A stretch of 64,000 nt of DNA from Chitinophagales bacterium (GCA_020636495.1 JACJXQ010000008.1:2976001-3040000), one strand, 5' to 3'. Positions 25,105-34,750 are shown, counted from the first letter of the stretch. Notes: a model not told the origin generated them from the letters alone. Made by a program: numbers and translations.

Positions 25105-27297
25105 CTATTTGTTGACCCTGCTACCAGGGTTACCCATTTCTGATTCAGAATCAGACTCGTAGTCTTCGTTCATGCTCTCGTCCATCTGCAGGTTTTTAGA
25201 CTGTTGGTCCATATTACCTGGCTTAGCACTGTTGTACAGTACACGGCGAGTTGGCACATCTGATACGATACGCAGTTCGGTACGGCGGTTAGCGGCACGC
25301 CCTGCAGGGTTATCTTTACCATTTGTTGTGTTAGGTGCAGCTGGCATTGACTCACCAAATCCTTTAGCGGTCAGGCGGTTTTGCTCAATACCTGCGTTTA
25401 CCAGGTAGTTAACAACGGCCTCAGCACGACGCAGAGAAAGCTTTTTATTATACTCTTCGTTACCCTTAGCATCCGCAAATGAGTATATCTCAACTGTAAA
25501 TGCAGGATTGTCTGTCAGGAATTGAACCAGTGAGTCCAGAGAAGCAACAGACTCTGCTTTCAAAGCATCTTTGTCATAGTCATAATAGATGTTGCTTACA
25601 GAAAATGTATATCTCGGTGTAACCTCGTCCATATATATGGTCAGTTCTACTGTATTGTCCGGATCTGTACGCTTTACTTCCATTGTATTTACTGAAGCCC
25701 TTGTAGAAGCATATTGCTCTTTATCGGCTGTCAGTGCATATGAATGACCACGACTCATGTTAAACAGGAAGTTACCATCTTCAGAGTCAAAGGTTTTCAT
25801 ATCACCTGACTCATCCACCATTTTAACAACCACTTCCTCAATAGGTTCTTGAGTTTCGCGGTTAACCACTGTACCTCTTACATACAGTTTAGGCTCATAC
25901 TGAATACGCCAGATGTCATCACAACATGTTGGGTTTTTCAAAGCCATGGCACCAACACGGTTAGAGACAACGTATGCATCAGGTTTGCCCAACGGATCCC
26001 TTACGTAGTAAAGTTCGTCGGCAGATGTGTTGATAGGATAACCCAAGTTGGTCAAGTTGGTATAACGAGACGGGCCACCTACTGCTGAGAAGATATCAAA
26101 ACCACCCATGGTTACCCAACCGTCAGAAGCGAAGTAAAGCTTGTTCTCGCGGCTATCGTAATATGGAGTTTGTTCGTTTTGAGGAGTGTTGATCTGCTTA
26201 CCTGCGTTTTGAGGACGACGGTAAGTACCACGGCGAGGATCGATAACCGAATACCAGATATCATATCCACCACGGCTTTGTAGCGTACGGTTTGAAGCGA
26301 AGAACAATACTTCTTTCTTACCTACTTTCGCTACCCAAGGTTGAGTGTTTGAAGGACCATCGTTGATACCTTCGCCAAGCTCTTCAGCATCTTCCCATCC
26401 TTTTTCACCGAACTTGGATACATATATCTTACACTCTACAGACATAGAGTCGCCTTCTTTACACTTGGTAAAGTAGAAACGCTCACCACCCGGGCTGTAA
26501 CAACCGTTACTGATGTGTACTTTATCGGAGTTGAAGTCACCGTCTTTGAAAGGCAAAGGCCATTGGAAAGAGTCAACTTCGCTCGTGTATTTTTGTTTGG
26601 TAGACGTCATGAAGCGAGACATGTAATCTCCACGCTTCTTCTTATCCACTTCTATCAGGTCGTTCTGACGCATGGTAGAGAACAACAACGCAGTATCACC
26701 CAATGGTAGAGGTGCAGACTCAGTGTATGCACTGTTTACGTTAGGACCTGCATTCTTAACCGTTACGGCCTCAGGATTCATCATTGAATTCATTGCCACG
26801 TTACAACCTTCTATCTCACGTAGAGAGCGCTTTTTCAGCGGCTTGAACGTTTTCGGGTTGTCAGCTATGAACTTGTTGAAAGCCTCGATGGACTCGTTGT
26901 AGTTACCTGCTTTTTTCAACATCATCGCTTCTTTGAACTTAGCTTCAGGATAAAGCTTGGAAGCGGCGTTGTATACTTCACCATAGTAGTGTGCGGCAGG
27001 CACGTAGTCACGTGTCATCCAATAACACTCAGCCAACTGGTAAGTCAAATATGGATTACGAGGCTGTTCTTCCTTCAGCTGTAGATAATAATCTGCAGCG
27101 TTGAAGTAACTACCCTCTTTGTATAATCCGTCTGCCCATCTCAATTTCTTGTAATACGGCAACTTAGAAACGGGATCATCTGCCTTGTTTCTGTATTTGT
27201 CCTTGCGTTGTTGCTGAGCATTCGCGTCAATGTTTACTGTTACGAGTATCGTCGCAAGTAGCAGAAGCAGCCAATTTTTTCTCATGTGCATGCGCAT
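25105..27297 (-). CDS. PorE-like OmpA-family outer-membrane protein (TPR, beta-propeller, regulatory fold, OmpA C-terminal domain)
   Basis: 730 residues. It has a signal peptide (ending ANAQ), N-terminal tetratricopeptide repeats (about 45-170), WD40/PD40-type propeller blades (about 190-470), a carboxypeptidase-regulatory-like fold (about 478-560), and an OmpA peptidoglycan-binding domain (about 590-690). The OmpA domain carries VEIYSFADAKGNEEYNKKLSLRRAEAVVNYL. This order is that of PorE of the type IX secretion system and its paralogues. It lies just downstream of a PorP/SprF gene, the usual partner. It is probably the peptidoglycan anchor of a PorP-type complex. In-frame ATGs at 27291 and 27285 are alternative starts. 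Confidence 0.88.
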   Translation of the reverse strand: MRMHMRKNWLLLLLATILVTVNIDANAQQQRKDKYRNKADDPVSKLPYYKKLRWADGLYKEGSYFNAADYYLQLKEEQPRNPYLTYQLAECYWMTRDYVPAAHYYGEVYNAASKLYPEAKFKEAMMLKKAGNYNESIEAFNKFIADNPKTFKPLKKRSLREIEGCNVAMNSMMNPEAVTVKNAGPNVNSAYTESAPLPLGDTALLFSTMRQNDLIEVDKKKRGDYMSRFMTSTKQKYTSEVDSFQWPLPFKDGDFNSDKVHISNGCYSPGGERFYFTKCKEGDSMSVECKIYVSKFGEKGWEDAEELGEGINDGPSNTQPWVAKVGKKEVLFFASNRTLQSRGGYDIWYSVIDPRRGTYRRPQNAGKQINTPQNEQTPYYDSRENKLYFASDGWVTMGGFDIFSAVGGPSRYTNLTNLGYPINTSADELYYVRDPLGKPDAYVVSNRVGAMALKNPTCCDDIWRIQYEPKLYVRGTVVNRETQEPIEEVVVKMVDESGDMKTFDSEDGNFLFNMSRGHSYALTADKEQYASTRASVNTMEVKRTDPDNTVELTIYMDEVTPRYTFSVSNIYYDYDKDALKAESVASLDSLVQFLTDNPAFTVEIYSFADAKGNEEYNKKLSLRRAEAVVNYLVNAGIEQNRLTAKGFGESMPAAPNTTNGKDNPAGRAANRRTELRIVSDVPTRRVLYNSAKPGNMDQQSKNLQMDESMNEDYESDSESEMGNPGSRVNK

Positions 27298-27334
27298 TGT
27301 TAATGGGTATAAAAATATAAATTGGTTTAAAAAA

Positions 27335-27370
27335 AAGAAAGGGCTATTGAAAATATTTTTGCCCTTTCTT
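27335..27370 (-). terminator. Terminator of the PorP/SprF gene
   Basis: Perfect arms AAGAAAGGGC / GCCCTTTCTT around a 16-nt loop, with a run of eight or more T on the minus strand. It starts 20 nt past the stop. Confidence 0.85.
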
Positions 27371-27390
27371 CTTATTAGTTCAAAATATCA

Positions 27391-28446
27391 TTAGAAGCGA
27401 GAACATGGGTAGATGAGTTTACGCGCAAAATCAAGCGGATCAGGGGCGATCCAAGTAAGCGCGATCTCAAAGCCACCGGTGCTCTTAGCAGCGTTTTTCA
27501 AGCTCGAAACGGTATAATCATATGCCAATCCCAAACGGAACCCTTTGAATTCCAGACCGGCAGAAACCATCATTGCATCGTCGAAACGGTACCAACCGCC
27601 CAAGAATACCGCTGTAGTATAGGTACGGAACTCAGGATCACCCACAATCAGGTGAAATTCGTTACCTGCAACCATTTCTGTGGCATTTGCCTGAGATTGG
27701 TACAAGAATGCAGGGCGCAAGCTCAATTTGTCGCTCACATACGCTATTGCACCTATCTGTGCATTGTAGCGCATACCCAAACCTACGTCAGCAAGATCTT
27801 CTCTTCTGTCGAAAGTTTCCAAAGGCTGGTTGATATTGTTGGCACCCAAACCTATAACATAAGAGAAATTCTCTCCTGCGGCGTGAGCCCAGCTAAGACC
27901 TGCGTTGAACAGGAAGTAATCTACTTTATTATTCAGCGTATTGGTTGTAGAACCCGGCTGAAACTGGCCATCGATGAAATATCATCATCAAAATACAGTT
28001 TGCTCAGGTCGAAACTTTTTTGAGTATAACCACCCTGAAACCAACAGACAATGATGTCTTATCGTTTGAACCTAAGAACTTGGTATAAGCAACAGACGCC
28101 AAGTGCTGACAGGTTAGTAAGTCCTGCATCATAAGCCTTGTCGTTATACAACTGTATACCTGCTGACAAGTAGTCGTCTGTGGTCAAATTCATGCACCAT
28201 CGGCGCGTCCACTGATATCGCAATAGTTTTGAAGGGCACTGTAACGCTCCTCCACTGATCGCGATATATCGCTGAAGCACGCATCTTACCGTCAAAGTTA
28301 CCTGTAAAGGCAGGGTTAAGAATCAGTGGCGCCGCATTGAACTGCGTAAAGTGAACGTCCTGTGCTTGCACATGCTGTGTACCCTGCATGGTAAACGCTA
28401 ATGCAACTGCGAGACTTACACGACTAATGGTTCTTTTACTGATCAT
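27391..28446 (-). pseudogene. PorP/SprF-family T9SS membrane protein gene with four frame breaks
   Basis: The N-terminus (28446 down to about 28182: signal peptide, then QDVHFTQFNAAPLILNPAFTG) and C-terminus (27849-27391, ending CSRF) are classic PorP/SprF. The middle is broken by four 1-nt changes. There are extra bases at 28182-28183 and 28099-28100, and missing bases near 28037 and in the A-run 27977-27979. Repairing all four gives one 351-residue frame with no stop (TDDYLSAGIQLYNDKAYDAGLTN, GGYTQKSFDLSKLYFDDD, then DGQFQPGS and on). The family inserts in the outer membrane and works with PorE/SprE-type partners. The encoded pieces as written are 28144-28446 and 27391-27849. Either a decayed gene or consensus errors. 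Confidence 0.85.
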
Positions 28447-28874
28447 GATATGTTATCCTTAAGAGTGTAATTTTTATAAAAATATATTTTACTAACCACG
28501 TTTGCAACACTATTTACATTACCTGTAATAAATACATGCAAAAATGTTAGCAAAGGCATCAAAAATACCAGTTCTCAACGGCTGAAAATACGGAAATATT
28601 TCAAAGTTGCAATGCCTCAACCTATTATTTTTGAACGTATAAAGGTTTCATAGCATATTGAAAACCCGTTTATTGCCTTGCGAACACCTTGTTTAATGTA
28701 ATGATAAAAGACAGCACTCCCCTGCAAATGGTTGGCTTCGCCCTTGTCTTAATTAATATCCGGCAGTTAATAGCCGGGCCAACACATTACACATTAACCT
28801 AATTTTTATTTTCTATCACTCGCCCGGTTCGCACTACTACTATAAAATATTACTTTTGTCTTTCGCTGACCCAT
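28447..28874. other. Divergent intergenic region between the PorP gene and ftsK
   Basis: 428 bp without a gene. Near the PorP side, the minus strand holds a plausible promoter (GTTG, 18 nt, TATATTTT) about 30-60 nt above the ATG. Near ftsK, TACTTTTG at 28851-28858 is an exact -7 element. The AT-rich middle shows no repeat, RNA fold or small gene that I can support. Confidence 0.5.
28851..28858 (+). promoter_or_regulatory. -7 element of ftsK
   Basis: TACTTTTG matches TAnnTTTG exactly and ends 16 nt before the ftsK ATG. No convincing TTTG is present 18-22 nt above it. Confidence 0.5.
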
Positions 28875-31439
28875 ATGGCAACAACCAAAAAAAATACTCC
28901 AAAAACCAAAGCAGACAGGTCGCAGGAACCTGTCGCTGACACGATCAGCCGCCGTAAACAGGTAAAACTGGGTACAGGCATTGCTTTATTGCTGGTAGGC
29001 ACTTTCATCTGTTTCTCAATTATCAGTTATTGCTTCACCTGGCAGGTAGACCAGGACAAGGTACTCTCCGGCGAGGGCTGGATGGCATTGCTGAAAAGCA
29101 GGCAAACTGTTGCCAATTGGGGAGGACGCATAGGTGCCGTCATCTCACATATAATGGTATACGAGTGGGCAGGCATTGCCTCTCTGGCTATCGGCTTATG
29201 GATTGCCGCTATAGGCCTTGGAATGCTGTACGGCAAACGTATAATACCCGTTACACGCTACCTGCGCTGGTTATCTCTACTGATACTGGTAGTAGCGCCT
29301 GTACTTACTTATGTAATGCCTGATGCAGCTTTCTCATTTGGCGGTGCCTGGGGCAACGAAGCTATAAGCTATATGAACGGCTTCTTCGGCCACATCGGCA
29401 CTGGCTTGATACTCTTTGCTATTGTATGCTTTTTCCTGTTCGTTGTTTTTGCACTGGACATATCTCCCGTTCTGCGCAGAGCCAGGAAAACTGCACAGAA
29501 AATGGCTGATGTAGCATCGACCATGGCAACTGCACAAAAAGAAAAGATAGAAGCTGCGCGTGCTGAACGCCAAAACAACAGCGAAGAAGAGAACAATACA
29601 TTTACCACCGAAAACACTAATTACGGCAACGACAACATAAAACCTCTTGCTGCTATTGATGATGAGGACGAACCGGAGGAAGAGTGGGACATGCAACTGG
29701 TAGATAAAAGTACACATACACCTACTATCAACGATATGTATGCTGCCAAACAAGAGGAACCCGAACCGGCTGTTGAAGAAGAACAGTTAGAAGAGCCTAT
29801 AGAACTGGCTCCGGAACCTGCACCTAAACCGGCTCCTAAACCAAAACCCGAAGAGGAATTCTCATTCGAGGTAACTAAACATGAAGATGAACGCGTAATA
29901 CCCACACATGGCGGGCATATCAGTATTGCTGATAATGAGAAATATGCTCCTGAACTGGATCTGCCTGATTATAAATTCCCTACGCTAGACCTGTTGGAAG
30001 AGCGCAGCAGCGAAACCATCATACTGGACAAAGACGAACTGGAACAGAACAAGAACCAGATCATCAATACACTAAAGAGCTTTGGTATCGAGATACAGCG
30101 TATCAGCGCAACGGTAGGGCCTACTGTAACTTTATACGAAATTGTACCTGCCGAGGGTGTGCGTATATCCAAAATACGCAACCTGGAAGATGATATAGCA
30201 CTGAACCTTGCAGCACTCGGCATACGTATCATAGCACCCATACCGGGGCGTGGAACCATAGGTATAGAAGTACCGAATGCCAACAAGCAAACGGTAACCA
30301 TACGCACCCTACTGTCGAGCGAGAAGTTCGTGAAAACGAAGATGAGCTTGCCGATAGCTTTGGGTAAGAAAATAGACAACGAAAACTACATCGTAGACCT
30401 CGCCACAATGCCGCACTTGTTGATGGCGGGTGCAACAGGCCAAGGTAAGTCGGTAGGTATCAACACCATATTGGTATCGCTGCTGTACAAGAAGCACCCG
30501 TCGCAACTGAAGTTTGTGATGGTGGACCCTAAGAAGGTGGAGCTGTCCATATATCGTGTGATAGAAAAACACTTCCTCGCCAAACTACCCGACGAAGAAG
30601 AAGCCATCATCACCGACACCAAAAAGGTGATCAATACACTCAACGCATTGTGTATTGAGATGGACAACCGCTACGAATTGTTGAAAGACGCTGGCGCAAG
30701 AAACATCAAAGAATACAACGACAAATTCATACGCCGTAGGCTCAACCCCGAGAACGGGCACGACTATCTACCGTTCATCGTATTGGTGATAGACGAGTTT
30801 GCCGACCTGATGATGACTGCGGGCAAAGAGGTGGAGATGCCGATAGCCCGATTGGCACAATTGGCACGTGCGGTAGGTATACACCTCATCATAGCCACGC
30901 AGCGCCCGAGTGTGAATGTGATTACCGGTACTATCAAGGCCAACTTCCCGGCGCGTATCGCCTTTAAGGTTTCTGCGAAGGTGGATTCTCGTACCATCTT
31001 AGATGCGGGCGGTGCCGAGCAGTTGATAGGTCGTGGAGACATGCTCATATCGCACGGTAGCGAACTGTTGCGTTTGCAGTGTGCCTTTGTGGACACACCT
31101 GAAGTAGACAATGTGACAGAGTTCATCGGCGATCAACGTGGTTACCTTACTGCTTTCGAACTGCCTGAATACGAAGGCGAAGAGAACGAAAAAGAGAAAA
31201 ATGTAGACCTGACCAACCGCGATAAACTGTTTGAGGAATGCGCACGAACAGTAGTACAAACACAATCAGGTTCCACGTCCATGCTGCAACGCCGTTTCAA
31301 CCTGGGTTACAACCGTGCAGGACGCATCATGGACCAACTGGAGGCTGCCGACATTGTAGGACCGGCAGTAGGCAGCAAACCTCGCGATGTAAAAGTGCAC
31401 ACAGAAGCAGATCTTGAGGAACTGCTCAACAGTATATGA
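28875..31439 (+). CDS. ftsK: DNA translocase FtsK/SpoIIIE
   Basis: 854 residues. It has a four-helix N-terminal membrane region (about 33-200), an acidic/Pro-rich linker (about 230-360), and then the alpha-beta-gamma motor. Walker A is G519ATGQGKS526. Walker B is FIVLVIDEFADLMM. The C-terminal winged-helix gamma domain reads SMLQRRFNLGYNRAGRIMDQLEAADIVG. It pumps chromosomal DNA through the septum and activates XerCD recombination at dif. It is a single gene facing the response regulator gene tail to tail, with 24 nt between the stops. Confidence 0.97.
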   Translation: MATTKKNTPKTKADRSQEPVADTISRRKQVKLGTGIALLLVGTFICFSIISYCFTWQVDQDKVLSGEGWMALLKSRQTVANWGGRIGAVISHIMVYEWAGIASLAIGLWIAAIGLGMLYGKRIIPVTRYLRWLSLLILVVAPVLTYVMPDAAFSFGGAWGNEAISYMNGFFGHIGTGLILFAIVCFFLFVVFALDISPVLRRARKTAQKMADVASTMATAQKEKIEAARAERQNNSEEENNTFTTENTNYGNDNIKPLAAIDDEDEPEEEWDMQLVDKSTHTPTINDMYAAKQEEPEPAVEEEQLEEPIELAPEPAPKPAPKPKPEEEFSFEVTKHEDERVIPTHGGHISIADNEKYAPELDLPDYKFPTLDLLEERSSETIILDKDELEQNKNQIINTLKSFGIEIQRISATVGPTVTLYEIVPAEGVRISKIRNLEDDIALNLAALGIRIIAPIPGRGTIGIEVPNANKQTVTIRTLLSSEKFVKTKMSLPIALGKKIDNENYIVDLATMPHLLMAGATGQGKSVGINTILVSLLYKKHPSQLKFVMVDPKKVELSIYRVIEKHFLAKLPDEEEAIITDTKKVINTLNALCIEMDNRYELLKDAGARNIKEYNDKFIRRRLNPENGHDYLPFIVLVIDEFADLMMTAGKEVEMPIARLAQLARAVGIHLIIATQRPSVNVITGTIKANFPARIAFKVSAKVDSRTILDAGGAEQLIGRGDMLISHGSELLRLQCAFVDTPEVDNVTEFIGDQRGYLTAFELPEYEGEENEKEKNVDLTNRDKLFEECARTVVQTQSGSTSMLQRRFNLGYNRAGRIMDQLEAADIVGPAVGSKPRDVKVHTEADLEELLNSI

Positions 31440-31463
31440 TCCTTTGGTGACAACAGAACATAT

Positions 31464-32129
31464 CTATGCCGTCAATCCGTCTACCAGGCGGTATTTGAAT
31501 GCAAAAAGCACTACCCCTGTTTTCGATTTGATATTAAATTTTTCGAACAGCGACTTTCGGTAACCGTCCACAGTGCGCACATGTACGCCTAGCTTATCGC
31601 CTATCTGTTCATAAGTATATTCCTGCTCGTCGCATACCAGTTGCAGAAATTCCAGTTCTCTTTTAGTAAGCTGGGACAATATCATGTCCCTTTCGCCATG
31701 GCTGTTTTGTTTGTTCATGGATAAAGCTTTTACAAGTAATTCATTGTGATAATAGCCCGTATGTACTATGTCTTCTATTGCTTGCTGCAATTCATCGGGC
31801 GAACAGTTTTTGGGCAGATAGCCGCGCACCCCCAGCCTGAAAAGCTCTATAATACTTTCTTCGGTGGTATCCAGTGTTAGTATCAGTACAGGGAGAGTAA
31901 TATCATGTTCCTTGAAGTATTCCATCACTTGTTTGCCGTCCATTACAGGCATGGCAATGTCCAGTATTATCATGTCAGGTGGTGGAGAAAACGGCATGGC
32001 GTCAACCAGTTCTTTGCCCGATGAAAATTCGGCTGTTATCAGGTGATCGCCCAGGCACTCGATCAGTTCTTTTAATCCTTTGCGCACAACGGTGTGATCG
32101 TCTGCAAGGTAAATAGAGGTGGAAGACAT
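31464..32129 (-). CDS. LuxR-type (NarL/FixJ) response regulator
   Basis: 221 residues. The receiver domain has acidic pocket D10-D11, phosphorylation site D57 in MIILDIAMP, Thr near 84 and Lys near 106. The DNA-binding domain (about 150-215) reads LTKRELEFLQLVCDEQEYTYEQIGDKLGVHVRTVDGYRKSLFEKFNIKS, the LuxR/GerE fold. It lies 9 nt behind the histidine kinase gene and is the cognate output regulator. Confidence 0.94.
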   Translation of the reverse strand: MSSTSIYLADDHTVVRKGLKELIECLGDHLITAEFSSGKELVDAMPFSPPPDMIILDIAMPVMDGKQVMEYFKEHDITLPVLILTLDTTEESIIELFRLGVRGYLPKNCSPDELQQAIEDIVHTGYYHNELLVKALSMNKQNSHGERDMILSQLTKRELEFLQLVCDEQEYTYEQIGDKLGVHVRTVDGYRKSLFEKFNIKSKTGVVLFAFKYRLVDGLTA

Positions 32130-32138
32130 GGCTCTATG

Positions 32139-32879
32139 CTAAAGTTGTTTCAGCATAAATATACAACCTTTCCCAACAGATGAAACTATTTTACATGTTA
32201 AACCTGCAAGTTTTGCACGTTTCTGTATGTTGCTTAATCCCATCCCTTTACCTATTGGACCTTCTGTGTCAAAACCATGTCCGTTATCCCTTACCTCCAG
32301 CAAAAAAGGGCTCCCATTCAGCCTGATCTGCACTTCTGTAGCACCTGAATGTTTCATCACATTATTCATCATTTCCTGGAATACACGGAACACTAATAGC
32401 TGCATGTCTTTCGAAAGGTGGATATCCGTACCATCATCTACTCTTACCAGGCCGAATTTCTCCAGCTTTTTCAGTCGTTCTGTTTCCTGGGCGATATTAT
32501 TTCTCAGCCCGTTGTCCTGCACCATATCACTGTTCAGCCCCCGGGCAAGCGTCTTTACCTGTTCTATCGTATCGTTTAGGGTCTCACTAACGGGTTGCAG
32601 CAAGGGCGACACCTCGGGGTGTTTCACCTGTCCCTTTTTCAATTGCAGGTGCATCACGGTCAGCATTTGTCCGATGTTGTCATGCAGCTCCTGCGATACA
32701 TTGGTCAGCAATTGCTCCTGCACTTCCTGTTCTACTGCACGCAGTTCTTTTTCAAATTCTACTTCACGTTTTACACGTTGGCGGTTGGCTATTATAATTA
32801 TGATGGCGATACCTGCTATCAGCAGCAGGATGATGAGCGTGGTAAAGATGATGATCAGGAATATATCGTGCTCATTCAT
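32139..32879 (-). CDS. Sensor histidine kinase, HisKA_3 type
   Basis: 246 residues. There is one N-terminal membrane helix (about 7-31), a coiled-coil-like stretch, the dimerisation/phosphoacceptor helix with H66 in ELHDNIGQML, and a GHKL ATPase domain (VFQEMMNNVMKHSGATEV, DNGHGFD, GMGLSNIQKRAKLAG). No sensor domain is present. It overlaps the upstream seven-helix membrane protein gene by 8 nt, so that protein may supply the sensing. The pair with the LuxR-type regulator is typical of NarX/DegS-like systems. Confidence 0.92.
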   Translation of the reverse strand: MNEHDIFLIIIFTTLIILLLIAGIAIIIIIANRQRVKREVEFEKELRAVEQEVQEQLLTNVSQELHDNIGQMLTVMHLQLKKGQVKHPEVSPLLQPVSETLNDTIEQVKTLARGLNSDMVQDNGLRNNIAQETERLKKLEKFGLVRVDDGTDIHLSKDMQLLVFRVFQEMMNNVMKHSGATEVQIRLNGSPFLLEVRDNGHGFDTEGPIGKGMGLSNIQKRAKLAGLTCKIVSSVGKGCIFMLKQL

Positions 32880-33525
32880 GAATAGTCCGTTTATCAGTTT
32901 TTACAGGCGTTGAAATATAAAACACATAGGCAACAAAAAGGTACCTGGTTATTTCCAGGGCAAAGTTGATATTAAATAATTGCTTCGACAATTTCGGAAA
33001 GTTCGCATTCAACATATTCAAAAAACCAAACAAGGGAATCTGCCCACAGTAAAACACAATAACTGAAATGCTTATAACATAATTCACTAAGCGGGCATCT
33101 TTATCTCCTCGAGAACGTATGGTGTCAAAAATTACATTCAGGAACAACGAAACTATGACTGCGCAACCAAACAAGTACGACCTGTGAGCAAATATTTGTG
33201 TACCCGAATTTATTACCTGGTGTAGCCACAGTGACAAATAGCTCACCACAAGTGTCAGCACTACAAGTTGCTCTGACCTGCGCTTATTACTGAGAGTATA
33301 CCATATGGCCAACATGGTTGCAAAATCTGCTATTATGTATACGTTATGAAACCAATTACTGTTATGAAATACAAGTGCAACAATATAACCTCCCACTTCT
33401 GCCATCAGCGCCAACACCACTTGCAACAAGAGCAATCTATAGAGTGTACTATACCTGCCTGGCTTTAGCAGGCCAACCAGGATAGCAAACGTCATTACAG
33501 CCGAAGTAAGCAAAATATTGTACAC
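32872..33525 (-). CDS. Seven-helix membrane protein, possible sensor subunit of the adjacent two-component system
   Basis: 217 residues, nearly all membrane. I count seven hydrophobic segments with short loops. I recognise no family. The start is GTG (33525), with a TATTTTTA -7-like element ending 5 nt above it at 33530-33537. The 3' end overlaps the start of the histidine kinase gene by 8 nt, implying coupled synthesis in fixed ratio. Since the kinase has no input domain of its own, a sensory role is a reasonable inference but unproven. Confidence 0.65.
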   Translation of the reverse strand: MYNILLTSAVMTFAILVGLLKPGRYSTLYRLLLLQVVLALMAEVGGYIVALVFHNSNWFHNVYIIADFATMLAIWYTLSNKRRSEQLVVLTLVVSYLSLWLHQVINSGTQIFAHRSYLFGCAVIVSLFLNVIFDTIRSRGDKDARLVNYVISISVIVFYCGQIPLFGFLNMLNANFPKLSKQLFNINFALEITRYLFVAYVFYISTPVKTDKRTIHE

Positions 33526-33579
33526 GTAATAAAAATAGATATTTAGTACGTGTAGTTGTATATCAGTCCTGTAAAGTAA

Positions 33580-34542
33580 TTATTTACAAGGATACATAAC
33601 TGACGGACAATTAGGTGGACATAAGGAACCCAGGTTTGCAGCCCTTCCTTTAAAATAAGTGTCAACCAGGATATTTATCTCACTATTTGACCTGTCTGTA
33701 AAGCTTACACGCTTGTTATCGAACACCGGTTCAATGTATATGTCGTGTTTTTTAATGCCCGCTTCCTGTACATTATGAAAACGGACCCCTGTGACACTTA
33801 ATAATGAAAAATCTTTATAAAGCATTTTATCTTCAAGCACCTTATTAAAACTTGTTATGGCACTTTGATTTTGAAGGATCAATTCTTCGATCTCGGCGAT
33901 AGGGTAAATAATAGCAGCAGGATCGCTTGTAGCGCCCTGGTAATCTACCACAACAGGCGTATATGCCCCACCAATAGCATCCCTTTTATTCATATATGCT
34001 GAATAATTGGATAGATAACCCGAGATCTTAGTGAAATCGTCCAGCGTATTTAAACTGCCATCCGCATTCAGGGTGTAATAGTTGGTGGCAGAATCTTCTA
34101 CTACCGTATAATGCCAGCTGGTTGCAGTAGAGTTACCATTCAACTCTAGAAGCACAGGTTTATATATAAGAAATATGTTGTTTGCATCCGTATTTACTCC
34201 GTAATATAATTTCACGCCTGCCTGGTTGTCGCCGGTTGCACCGGCAGCATTTTTTATCGTAGTCACTACCCCTGCATCAATAGATTCGTCCAGGTTTATG
34301 GTCAGATCGTCCATACTTACAGTAGTCCCGTTCTTGATCAACGCATATCTTTGCTTAAACAACGATCTGTGACTGTCTAAAACCGACGGGAGCTTTTCAT
34401 AACCGGAAAAATTTAGCTGAGTGCAGGCTAAAGCAGCCTTCTCTTCGCCTTTTTTATCCTCACCGCAACTGTTACAGCCGGACAACAAAATAACCAATGC
34501 ACCGAATAAACTTACTGCTACTACCTGAAAGTATTTGTTCAT
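33580..34542 (-). CDS. Lipoprotein of unknown function with Cys-rich C-terminus
   Basis: 320 residues from the ATG at 34542 (34548 and 34551 are near alternatives). The signal peptide ends in lipobox LSGC. The mature protein shows no domain I recognise and ends with a Cys cluster (CPPNCPSVMYPC). The frame is open to 34719, but a promoter-like pair (GTTG, 20 nt, AATATTTG at 34565-34596 on the minus strand) lies inside that extension, and the extension has no signal peptide, so the short form is chosen. It lies 54 nt upstream of the seven-helix protein/kinase/regulator genes on the same strand. Confidence 0.68.
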   Translation of the reverse strand: MNKYFQVVAVSLFGALVILLSGCNSCGEDKKGEEKAALACTQLNFSGYEKLPSVLDSHRSLFKQRYALIKNGTTVSMDDLTINLDESIDAGVVTTIKNAAGATGDNQAGVKLYYGVNTDANNIFLIYKPVLLELNGNSTATSWHYTVVEDSATNYYTLNADGSLNTLDDFTKISGYLSNYSAYMNKRDAIGGAYTPVVVDYQGATSDPAAIIYPIAEIEELILQNQSAITSFNKVLEDKMLYKDFSLLSVTGVRFHNVQEAGIKKHDIYIEPVFDNKRVSFTDRSNSEINILVDTYFKGRAANLGSLCPPNCPSVMYPCK

Positions 34543-34564
34543 GATCATCATAATTAGCTTTTTG

Positions 34565-34596
34565 CAAATATTACAACTTCGAAACATACTTGCAAC
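34565..34596 (-). promoter_or_regulatory. Promoter of the Cys-tailed lipoprotein gene
   Basis: Minus strand GTTG at 34593-34596, 20-nt spacer, AATATTTG at 34565-34572 (one mismatch to TAnnTTTG). The start codon follows 15-22 nt later, which fixes the short start of the lipoprotein. Confidence 0.5.
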
Positions 34597-34718
34597 TCTA
34601 CGCGTATATGAAAATTCACGTATTGCAGACCTGAAAAAAACAAGCTTCCACGTTCCCGATGAGACCTTTCTTAGCCGTAAACCTAACCTGCCAACCCGGA
34701 TTCTTAAGGTAAATTTCA

Positions 34719-34750
34719 TTTGTTTAAAATAACAATTTTACGTATATTTA
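34719..34750 (+). promoter_or_regulatory. Promoter of a non-coding transcript (copy 1)
   Basis: TTTG at 34719-34722, exactly 20 nt, then TATATTTA at 34743-34750. The spacing is identical to the promoter of copy 2 at 54344-54375. No plus-strand protein gene follows before 37 kb. Confidence 0.6.

Noticed and set aside
32227..32913. A 228-codon Ser/Cys-rich plus-strand frame opposite the histidine kinase
   Set aside because: Antisense shadow of a kinase gene with all motifs intact.
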